A DNA stretch of 32,586 bases from a virus, in the IMG/VR virus record IMGVR_UViG_3300047551_000296, positions 1 to 32,586 of that record. One strand, given 5' to 3'. Below, piece by piece: positions 8,012-14,654 of the stretch. The number at the start of each line of letters is the position of its first letter. Positions within the stretch are counted from its first letter, which is position 1. The notes beneath the pieces are model-generated. The model saw nothing but the letters and a program-made list of their open reading frames with translations. It did no database searches and had not been told where the DNA came from. Position numbers and translations under genes: made by a program.

Positions 8012-8497
8012 GCGATCAGTATGTGTGTAAAGCTTGGCAGCTTCTGCTTTATATGCTTGCCAAGCCTGCTCTTTGGTGTCAAAAAACCCAATTGTTTTTC
8101 GTTGATTGTTGTGTGAAATTCTGGCCATCCACTTTCCGTAATTTTTGTGCCAACCAACACCGCGAAGACCAGAGGAGCTATTTTTTGGTGCAGCACGGTT
8201 TTCTTGGTTTTGTTTGTTTGTTGCAAGCCGTAAGTTTGTTAGTCGATTGTCAAGCTTATTGCCATTGATATGATCAATATAAAAATTTGCAGGTATGCTG
8301 CCAAACATCCAGAGCCAAATGATCCTTTGAACTCGATATGTTTTTGAATTGATAGTGACAACCATATAACCAACTTTGTTGACGCAGCCAGCCAAAGAAC
8401 CTTTAATCATGTTTGATCTTCTATCTTTCCAAGTCAGATGCCCAGTTAAGGGGTCATACATGAATATGCTTTGCAAAAAATCTTGTGACAAAGACAT
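8003..8497 (-). CDS. HNH homing endonuclease with AP2 DNA-binding domain
   Basis: 164 residues, the only - strand gene. Residues about 55-100 hold an HNH_3-type core: RVQRIIWLWMFGSIP, then the catalytic IDHINGNKLDNRLTNLRLAT with Asp-His, Asn and Asn in the expected H-N-N order. The usual 'VHR' His before the core is Gln here. Residues about 110-157 form an AP2-like domain (GLRGVGWHKNYGKWMARI, then FFDTKEQAWQAY), the standard DNA-binding partner of free-standing phage homing endonucleases. It would nick or cut an allele lacking the gene and spread by repair. A GGGAG site lies six bases before the ATG and a promoter-like pair lies further upstream. Its 3' end overlaps the convergent gene by nine bases. 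Confidence 0.88.
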   Translation of the reverse strand: MSLSQDFLQSIFMYDPLTGHLTWKDRRSNMIKGSLAGCVNKVGYMVVTINSKTYRVQRIIWLWMFGSIPANFYIDHINGNKLDNRLTNLRLATNKQNQENRAAPKNSSSGLRGVGWHKNYGKWMARISHNNQRKTIGFFDTKEQAWQAYKAEAAKLYTHTDRLP

Positions 8498-8525
8498 GGT
8501 TGGCTCCCAAAGAATAGCAGCCCAA

Positions 8526-8555
8526 ATTTTACCACTTAATATGGAGTGGTAACAA
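8526..8555 (-). promoter_or_regulatory. Candidate sigma-70 promoter for the endonuclease
   Basis: Read on the - strand, TTGTTA (8550-8555) and TAAAAT (8526-8531) are separated by 18 bases. They match four of six and five of six consensus positions. Transcription would begin near 8519, giving a short leader with the GGGAG site before the ATG at 8497. It would let this gene be expressed independently of the late + strand operon. No activity evidence exists; the call rests on motif matching. Confidence 0.35.
8529..8552. repeat. Perfect 8-bp inverted repeat between endonuclease promoter boxes
   Basis: TTACCACT (8529-8536) and AGTGGTAA (8545-8552) form a perfect inverted repeat with an 8-base centre. 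It occupies the spacer of the candidate - strand promoter. Its right arm includes part of GGAGTGG, which acts as ribosome site for the + strand gene starting at 8557. It could be an operator-like site, or an RNA hairpin that partly hides the ribosome site. Either role is inference. Confidence 0.5.
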
Positions 8556-8556
8556 A

Positions 8557-9627
8557 ATGTCCTATTCCGATACTTATGGCCAGGTTTTTAACGTCCAGAC
8601 GCTGATTGACCACGCTGCGAGGCGTTGTGGCAAGCTTGCTGAGGAGTTGACCAGCGAGCAATTGCTGACGGCCAGAGAGTCCTTGGGCTTTGTGCTGACC
8701 AATCTAATCAACATTGGCATCCAATACTGGGCTGTTAAGAAGGAAGTGATTGGCCTAACGCCAGAAAAATACATTTACACCTTGCCAGTGGGTGCTAATG
8801 ACGCCTTGAATGTGCTTTATCGGACCATGACACGGCCTTCGGGAAGCTACTCGAGCAGCGCTGGTGGCAATGCAGCTTATGCAGGCGATAGTGATGTTGA
8901 TACTTACTGCCTGCAAACAAGCACTAATGGCAATATTTCAATCAATTTTGGCACGAGCAACCCGATTTATGCTGGGTCAATCGGCCTGCTCCCCTATGTT
9001 TCTGGTGGTGGAAGCGCCACATGGACTCTCATCCTTGAGTATTCGACCGATGGATCAACTTGGAACACCTTGTATGACATCGGATCAGTGGTTGTTACTG
9101 ACAAACAGTGGGTTTGGTATGACATTGACCCCGGTCAGAGCGTCCAATACTACCGAGTAAGGGCATCTGGTGGCACAACACTGGCTTTGCGTGAGTTTTA
9201 TGTGGGCAATAACTCGCGTGAAATCCAAATGGCAAGGCTAAATCGTGACGATTACACGAATTTGCCCAACAAAAACTTCACGGCCAATCAGCCCTACCAG
9301 TTTTGGTTCAATCGCACGGTCCCACAGCCTGAAATTTACCTCTGGCCAGTGCCCAATGAGTGGTATGTGCAGATGACGGTCTGGTATTCCAAGCAAATCA
9401 TGGATGTGGGTGATTTAACCGATGAATTGCAGATTCCACAGCGCTGGTATCTGGCCACAGTGGGCATGTTGGCGCATCAATTAAGCATGGAATTGCCCCA
9501 AGTGCCGATGGATCGCATTCAATACCTTGAAAACCAGGCTGAAAAGTATCTCAATCTTGCCGAGGCAGAAGAGCGCGATCGTAGTCCGATTTACTTTGCA
9601 GTCAACATAAATCCATACACACGATAA
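8557..9627 (+). CDS. Head-tail adaptor-like protein with inserted discoidin-like domain
   Basis: 356 residues. Residues 1-92 (FNVQTLIDHAARRCG, LTSEQLLTARESLGFVLTNL) and 220-356 (IPQRWYLATVGMLAHQLSME, YLENQAEKYLNLAEAEERDRS) together resemble the helical adaptor proteins below the portal (P22 gp4, T7 gp11, SU10 adaptor). Between them, residues about 97-217 look like a galactose-binding/F5-8 type C sandwich: SDVDTYCLQTSTNGNISINFG, then LEYSTDGSTWNTLYD and YYRVRASGGTTLALREFYVG. The insertion could project from the connector as a decoration or carbohydrate-binding lobe. A second, shorter adaptor-like gene lies at 20167, so one may be a paralogue. Family membership is inferred from pattern; the insertion is visible. 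Confidence 0.55.
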   Translation: MSYSDTYGQVFNVQTLIDHAARRCGKLAEELTSEQLLTARESLGFVLTNLINIGIQYWAVKKEVIGLTPEKYIYTLPVGANDALNVLYRTMTRPSGSYSSSAGGNAAYAGDSDVDTYCLQTSTNGNISINFGTSNPIYAGSIGLLPYVSGGGSATWTLILEYSTDGSTWNTLYDIGSVVVTDKQWVWYDIDPGQSVQYYRVRASGGTTLALREFYVGNNSREIQMARLNRDDYTNLPNKNFTANQPYQFWFNRTVPQPEIYLWPVPNEWYVQMTVWYSKQIMDVGDLTDELQIPQRWYLATVGMLAHQLSMELPQVPMDRIQYLENQAEKYLNLAEAEERDRSPIYFAVNINPYTR

Positions 9628-9968
9628 TGCCAATGTTCCTTGACACCGAGGGCTATGCCGACATTGCGATTGCAATTTGCGATCGTTGTCGTATGAAACG
9701 TCCTCATGCCACCCTTGGCCCTGACATTAACTTTCCAGGGTTGATGGTTTGCGAGGAGAATTGCCGCGATGAAAAAGATCCTTATCGCCTACCAGCACGG
9801 CAGACAGAGCGTATTAACTTGCGTTTTCCACGGCCTGATGTTTCTGTGGCTGCTATCCAGAATAATTTGGTCTTGAATGATCAGCAATCAATCATTCTTT
9901 CGACAGAGGGCAATACCCAGACGCCGGAAAACAATGGGAATCTCGACGGACTAGCGATTTCACCATAA
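9627..9968 (+). CDS. Small four-cysteine (putative zinc-binding) phage protein
   Basis: 113 residues, starting at a TAATG overlap with the adaptor-like gene. Residues 18-46 contain C18-x2-C21, then C42-x3-C46 (CDRC and CEENC), which suggests one zinc ribbon-like site. It is followed by DPYRLPARQTERINLRFPRPDV, a conserved stretch I associate with small proteins beside adaptor genes in phages of Proteobacteria. The last 25 residues are Asn/Gln rich and probably flexible. A connector-associated or packaging-linked role is plausible from position, but nothing in the sequence fixes the function. Confidence 0.6.
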   Translation: MPMFLDTEGYADIAIAICDRCRMKRPHATLGPDINFPGLMVCEENCRDEKDPYRLPARQTERINLRFPRPDVSVAAIQNNLVLNDQQSIILSTEGNTQTPENNGNLDGLAISP

Positions 9969-11284
9969 TGGCAAATCAAACTATTACCCAGTTACCTGAT
10001 GCCACTGCATTAGCAGGCACAGAGTTAGTCCCCATTGTCCAAGGCGGTGGGACTGTCAAAACAACTGTCTCTGCGATTGCTGCAACATCAACATCATCCT
10101 TTAGCGCTGGCACGACGGGATTAACGCCATCAACGCCAACAAGCGGCGCTGTTGTTCTTGCAGGCACGCTTATTACAAGCAATGGCGGCACAGGTCTATC
10201 TTCCTATACAGCAGGCGATACGCTTTACTACGCCTCGGGAACGGCTTTATCAAAACTAGCCATCGGTGCGGCATCACGCATCATGACGTCATCGGGATCT
10301 GCGCCACAGTGGACGGACCCGGCAAGTATTACCGTGGGTACGGCAACTTCTGCCACTACGGCGACAAATATTGCCGGTGGTGCCGCAGGATCATTGCCCT
10401 ATCAAACGGGCGCTGGTGCAACGTCCTTCCTCGGTATTGGTACGGCTACGCAGATCTTAAAGGTCAATGCAGGTGCTACGGCACTGGAATATGCTGACCA
10501 GTCAACACTGGCGGTCGGTACTGCAACCAACCTAGCCGGTGGAACTGCTAATCAGATTGCTGTGCAGTCCAATGTCGGCACCACGACATTTATCACAGCA
10601 CCCACGGTTGCAAGCACGGTCTTGTCATGGAATGGTGCAGCATTTACTTGGGCCACACCAGCAGCAGGGACCGTCACAGCAGTCACAGCATCAGCGCCAC
10701 TAGCATCTTCAGGTGGCGCGACTCCAGACATCAGTTTGGGCACGGTGACCACAGCTAATGGTGGCACAGGACTCACCACGTACACGGCTGGCGATCTACT
10801 GTATTACGCCACGGGCACGGCGCTTAGTAAGCTCGGGATTGGCGCATCAACCTACATTCTGACATCTTCAGGCACAGCGCCACAGTACACAAACCCTGCC
10901 ACGATTACGGTGGGCACGGCAACCACAGCAGGCTCGGTGGCCAACTCAGTGACGTTTAACAGCACGGGCGGTGCATCACCTGGCACGACGTTTAATGGCT
11001 CAGTTGCCAGGACAATTGACTATAGCTCGGTGGGAGCGCCTAAGGCTGATGGCACAGGCGCTTCAGGCACTTGGGGCATTAGCATCAGTGGCAGTGCTGC
11101 GTCGGCCACTTCTGCAACCACAGCCACCACAGCCACTAATGTTGCAGGTGGTGCTGCAGGCTCACTGGTTTATCAAACTGCAAGTGCAACAACATCAACA
11201 TTAGCACTAGGAACCCAAGGTTATGTCCTTCGTGCTGGTGCTTCAGCCCCTGAGTGGGCAGTGATCGACGGAGGTACATTCTAA
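9968..11284 (+). CDS. Repetitive tail-fibre protein
   Basis: 438 residues, starting at a TAATG overlap. The head segment MANQTITQLPDATALAGTE, followed by LVPIVQGGG, is the same type as that of the 4225 fibre. The shaft has repeated blocks of the form 'TANGGTGL.TYTAGD.LYYA.GTALSKL.IGA' (near residues 60 and 260), 'GTATNIAGGAAGSLPYQTG' modules at three places, and one GGASPGTTFNGSVARTIDY module shared with the 4225 fibre. The C-terminus stops abruptly at AVIDGGTF, an ending also seen as GGISGGTF in the protein at 20799, so both may need a partner protein to complete the tip. It probably trimerises into a fibre shaft. Confidence 0.7.
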   Translation: MANQTITQLPDATALAGTELVPIVQGGGTVKTTVSAIAATSTSSFSAGTTGLTPSTPTSGAVVLAGTLITSNGGTGLSSYTAGDTLYYASGTALSKLAIGAASRIMTSSGSAPQWTDPASITVGTATSATTATNIAGGAAGSLPYQTGAGATSFLGIGTATQILKVNAGATALEYADQSTLAVGTATNLAGGTANQIAVQSNVGTTTFITAPTVASTVLSWNGAAFTWATPAAGTVTAVTASAPLASSGGATPDISLGTVTTANGGTGLTTYTAGDLLYYATGTALSKLGIGASTYILTSSGTAPQYTNPATITVGTATTAGSVANSVTFNSTGGASPGTTFNGSVARTIDYSSVGAPKADGTGASGTWGISISGSAASATSATTATTATNVAGGAAGSLVYQTASATTSTLALGTQGYVLRAGASAPEWAVIDGGTF

Positions 11285-11862
11285 TGCCAGCCACCAACTT
11301 TACGCCTATCCAGCTTTATAGAACCAACACGGCGTCTACCACGGCGCCAGCGGCTGGTAACTTAAACGCTGGTGAACTTGCCATCAATTACAACGATGGC
11401 GGGATGATTCTGTTTGCCAAGAACACCACGGGCACTGTTATCAAGTTGATGAACAACCCTGCTAGCTTGCTGTATCCCACGGCAGATGGCACCAATGGAC
11501 AAGTCATCAAAACAAATGGCTCTGGCACGCTTTCATTCACGACAGTGGGCTATCTCAACATCCCCCAGTCAGGATCGGCTAAAACCACGGCATATACACT
11601 CACAACAGGCGATGTAGGTGAGTTCATCGAGGTGGGATCTGGTGGCTCCATTGAAATCCCCAACTCAACATTTTCTGCTGGTGACGCTGTTTTGATCTTC
11701 AACAATACGGCTGGTGGCATTACCATTACTTGCACGATCACGACGGCTTACATTGGTGGCACGGACTCCGATAAAGCCACGATGACATTAGCCACGCGAG
11801 GCATTGCCAGCATCTTGTTTGTTTCGGGTACGGTGTGTGTTGTTACGGGTAACGTGAGCTAA
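11284..11862 (+). CDS. Fibre-associated beta-rich virion protein
   Basis: 192 residues from the ATG at 11284 (TAATG overlap); an upstream in-frame ATG at 11254 lies inside the preceding gene. The N-terminus FTPIQLYRTNTASTTAP, followed by LNAGELAINYNDGGMILF, is a common phage fibre/baseplate attachment motif. The C-terminal half (FIEVGSGGSIEIPNSTF, GDAVLIFNNTAGGITITC, ATRGIASILFVSGTVCVV) forms a beta domain similar in style to the end of the 4225 fibre. It probably extends or caps the preceding fibre and is translationally coupled to it. Confidence 0.55.
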   Translation: MPATNFTPIQLYRTNTASTTAPAAGNLNAGELAINYNDGGMILFAKNTTGTVIKLMNNPASLLYPTADGTNGQVIKTNGSGTLSFTTVGYLNIPQSGSAKTTAYTLTTGDVGEFIEVGSGGSIEIPNSTFSAGDAVLIFNNTAGGITITCTITTAYIGGTDSDKATMTLATRGIASILFVSGTVCVVTGNVS

Positions 11863-11865
11863 GTC

Positions 11866-13260
11866 ATGCCGATTGTTCTCAAAGACCGAGTTAAGACCAC
11901 GACCACAACCACGGGTACGGGTACGCTCACCCTTAGCACGGCAGCTACGGGCTATCAAGCTTTCTCAGCTATCGGTGATGGTAACCAAACGTATTACATG
12001 ATTACGGATGGCACCAACTGGGAAACGGGTCTGGGAACGTATACGGCAAGTGGCACGACACTGAGCCGTGACCAAGTCTTTGAATCAAGCAATAGTGGTG
12101 CGCTGGTTAACTGGGGTGCTGGAAGCAAGGATGTGCTGTGTGGCTGGCCGTCTGCTGCTACTGCCGGTGGTGTGCCAAGTGCTGATAACAGCAGTATCGG
12201 TACAGACTTATCGGGATGGTCAGCCTTCCAAGCATCGTTGATGAATGGTGTGAATGGTGATGTGACCTTTGGGAACAATAGTACCAATGGGATAGTGAGT
12301 ACTTACAGTCTGGTTTATTCTTCAGCGGCTTTTAAGCACTTCGGTGGTGTATTAGCCCCCAACGGTGATATTCATTTCCTTCCTTATGATGCGCCAGTTG
12401 GTCAAAAAATAAACTATTTTACTGGAGTAGTTTCTACTTATTCTTTGGCATATACAAATCCCGGAGGCGGTTTAGCAGGCGGTGGTGTTCTTGCACCCAA
12501 CGGAGATATTCATTTTGTTCCTACTGAAGCAAGAGTAGGACAAAAAATAAATGCCTCAGGAGTTGTTTCTACATATTCATTAGTTTATACAACATCAAGT
12601 GCATATGCTGGCGGTGTTCTGGCTCCTAACGGAGACATACATTTTGTACCACGTGGCGCAGCGAGGGGGCAAAAAATATCTGCTGCTGGAACAGTGTCCA
12701 CATACTCATTAGTTTATACGACATCTGAAGCATATTACGGTGGCGTACTAGCCCCTAATGGAGATATACATTTTGTTCCTAATAGTGCCGCAGTAGGTCA
12801 AAAAATATCAGCAGCGGGAGTGGTATCTACCTATTTATTAGTTTATACGACAACAAATGCTTATAACGGTGGAGTGTTGTCTCTTAACGGAGACATTCAT
12901 TTTGTTCCTAAAAGCGCTGCTGTAGGTCAAAAAATCTCTGTATCTGGAGTAGTTTCCACATATTCTTTAGTTTACACAGTAAGTGCGGCTTACGGTGGTG
13001 GAGTTTTAGCCCCCAATGGCGATATACACTTTGTGCCGTATTCTGCTAATCAAGGCCAAAAAATTTCTGTGAATGGTGTTGTGTCTACCTATTCTCTTGT
13101 TTATACGAGATCAAACGCAAATTGGGGCGGCATTCTTGCTCCTGATGGAAGCATTTATTTTATTCCAAATGTTGGCGGAGTAGGCCAGCGCATCAACACT
13201 AATCCCGGCTCACCACTTGGTCTTGGTGTATGCCTTTCATCCTTCCTTAATAAGTTCTAA
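11866..13260 (+). CDS. Seven-repeat putative beta-propeller tail protein, paralogue A
   Basis: 464 residues. Residues 1-95 form a domain (MPIVLKDRVKTTTTTTGTGT, QTYYMITDGTNWETG, GTTLSRDQVFESSNSGALVNW) common at the N-termini of phage tail proteins and probably the virion anchor. Residues 96-141 are a linker. Residues 142-446 are exactly seven tandem repeats of 43-45 residues with core STYSLVYT, then GGVLAPNGDIHFVP, then GQKI. Seven blades of this length fit a seven-bladed beta-propeller; the 'GGVLAPNG.I...P' core recurs in propeller-like proteins I recall. The C-terminus is GVCLSSFLNKF. It is the first and most divergent in synonymous codons of three tandem paralogues. A receptor-binding role is inferred. 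Confidence 0.7.
   Translation: MPIVLKDRVKTTTTTTGTGTLTLSTAATGYQAFSAIGDGNQTYYMITDGTNWETGLGTYTASGTTLSRDQVFESSNSGALVNWGAGSKDVLCGWPSAATAGGVPSADNSSIGTDLSGWSAFQASLMNGVNGDVTFGNNSTNGIVSTYSLVYSSAAFKHFGGVLAPNGDIHFLPYDAPVGQKINYFTGVVSTYSLAYTNPGGGLAGGGVLAPNGDIHFVPTEARVGQKINASGVVSTYSLVYTTSSAYAGGVLAPNGDIHFVPRGAARGQKISAAGTVSTYSLVYTTSEAYYGGVLAPNGDIHFVPNSAAVGQKISAAGVVSTYLLVYTTTNAYNGGVLSLNGDIHFVPKSAAVGQKISVSGVVSTYSLVYTVSAAYGGGVLAPNGDIHFVPYSANQGQKISVNGVVSTYSLVYTRSNANWGGILAPDGSIYFIPNVGGVGQRINTNPGSPLGLGVCLSSFLNKF
12289..13203 (+). repeat. Seven in-frame ~129-bp repeats in paralogue A
   Basis: Seven units with lengths in residues of 45, 45, 43, 43, 43, 43 and 43 start at residue 142. The framework (positions 1-11 and 18-31) is nearly invariant. 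Positions 12-17 and 32-36 vary from unit to unit. The seventh unit departs from the rest (GGILAPDGSIYFIP, GQRI), as expected for a closing blade. Confidence 0.9.
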
Positions 13261-13263
13261 GCC

Positions 13264-14652
13264 ATGACATTCGTTGTTCGTGATCGAATCAAAGTCACCA
13301 CGACCACTACAGGCACGGGGACCTTGACGCTTGGATTGGCTGTTGCTGGCTTTCAAGACTTTACCAATATCGGCAATGGCAATCAGACCTACTACACCAT
13401 CACGAATGGTATTGACTGGGAAACAGGCATTGGCACGTACACATCATCGGGTACGACACTAAGCCGTGACATAGTGCTGGCATCTTCAAATAGTGGGGCC
13501 TTAGTCAACTGGGCCGCAGGAACCAAAACAGTCTTTGTACCCTTTCCTGCAATGGCAAGCCAAGGATCAGCACCGACGGGTGATAACAGCAGCATTGGCA
13601 CGGATGAAGTTGCCTTCCAAAACTTCCAGAAGAACTTATACAAAAGCGTCAATGGTGGCGTAGCCTTCAACAACAATGGTACGAATGGTGTTGTGAGTAC
13701 GTTCAGTTTGGTCTATACCGCAGGGGGGGACTTATCCTATGGTGGTGTATTAGCTCCTAATGGTGATATATATTTCATACCTTTATCCGCAGCCGTAGGT
13801 CAAAAAATCTCAGCATCAGGAGTAGTTTCTACATACTCTTTGGTTTTTACGAGAAACTCAGCATATTCTGGCGGCGTCTTAGCCCCTAATGGTGATATAC
13901 ATTTTGTTCCTTGGTTAGCTGATGTAGGACAGAAAATATCGTCATCTGGCGTAGTATCAACTTATTCTCTCGTATATACCGCAGGGGGCGCATATATTGG
14001 AGGTGTACTTGCACCCAATGGGGATATTCATTTTGTTCCTAACTCAGCAAACAGAGGTCAAAAAATCTCTGCTGCTGGCGTAGTAAGTACGTATAGTTTA
14101 GTGTATACCGGGTCGGCTTTATATACTGGCGGTGTATTAGCTCCTAATGGGGACATACATTTTATCCCTAACAGTGCAGCAGTAGGCCAAAAAATTTCTG
14201 CTGCTGGAGTAGTTTCTACATACTCTTTAGTTTATACAGGAAGTAATTCATACCAAGGCGGTGTATTAGCCCCTAATGGAGATATACATTTTGTGCCTCG
14301 TAATGCAGCAGTAGGCCAAAAAATATCTACTTCTGGCGTAGTATCAACTTATTCTCTCGTCTATACCGCAGTAGCCAAACACACAGGCGGTGTACTAGCA
14401 CCTAACGGTGATATTCATTTTGTTCCTTATAATGCAGCAGTAGGACAAAAAATATCTGCATCTGGGGTAGTTAGTACTTATAGTTTGGTGTATACCGCTA
14501 GCGGTGCTTACATCGGTGGTGTTCTTTCTCCTGATGGCTCAATCATATTTATACCGGGCGCTGGCGCCAATAGAGGCCAACGCATTCAAACCTGCCCAGC
14601 TATTCCACTAGGCATTGAGTCATGCCTAAGTTCATACCTTAATAAGTTCTAG
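13264..14652 (+). CDS. Seven-repeat putative beta-propeller tail protein, paralogue B
   Basis: 462 residues, starting three bases after paralogue A ends. The N-terminal domain (MTFVVRDRIKVTTTTTGTGT through VNWAAGTKTVFVPFP) aligns without gaps with that of A, and the repeat block again starts at residue 142. Seven repeats (44, five of 43, then 44 residues) follow, with a distinct last unit (GGVLSPDGSIIFIP, GQRIQTC) and the shared ending CLSSYLNKF. Like A, it is predicted to be a seven-bladed propeller on a fibre-anchoring domain. Silent codon choices show a period of three repeats (see findings), implying past block duplication. It may form a heteromeric tip with A and C or be an alternative binding protein. 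Confidence 0.7.
   Translation: MTFVVRDRIKVTTTTTGTGTLTLGLAVAGFQDFTNIGNGNQTYYTITNGIDWETGIGTYTSSGTTLSRDIVLASSNSGALVNWAAGTKTVFVPFPAMASQGSAPTGDNSSIGTDEVAFQNFQKNLYKSVNGGVAFNNNGTNGVVSTFSLVYTAGGDLSYGGVLAPNGDIYFIPLSAAVGQKISASGVVSTYSLVFTRNSAYSGGVLAPNGDIHFVPWLADVGQKISSSGVVSTYSLVYTAGGAYIGGVLAPNGDIHFVPNSANRGQKISAAGVVSTYSLVYTGSALYTGGVLAPNGDIHFIPNSAAVGQKISAAGVVSTYSLVYTGSNSYQGGVLAPNGDIHFVPRNAAVGQKISTSGVVSTYSLVYTAVAKHTGGVLAPNGDIHFVPYNAAVGQKISASGVVSTYSLVYTASGAYIGGVLSPDGSIIFIPGAGANRGQRIQTCPAIPLGIESCLSSYLNKF
13687..14595 (+). repeat. Seven in-frame repeats in paralogue B with three-unit periodicity
   Basis: Units 1, 4 and 7 encode the framework serines with AGT (AGTAC...AGT). Units 2 and 5 use TCT ACA TAC TCT, and units 3 and 6 use TCA ACT TAT TCT CTC. 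Units 2 and 5, and likewise 3 and 6, also agree through the LAPNGDIHFVP segment. This indicates duplication of a three-unit (about 387 bp) block. Confidence 0.8.
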
Positions 14653-14654
14653 CC

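Noticed and set aside
7921-8268. 115-residue + strand frame across the endonuclease region
   Set aside because: It is antisense to the well-supported HNH-AP2 gene, begins inside the preceding gene and has no recognisable features.
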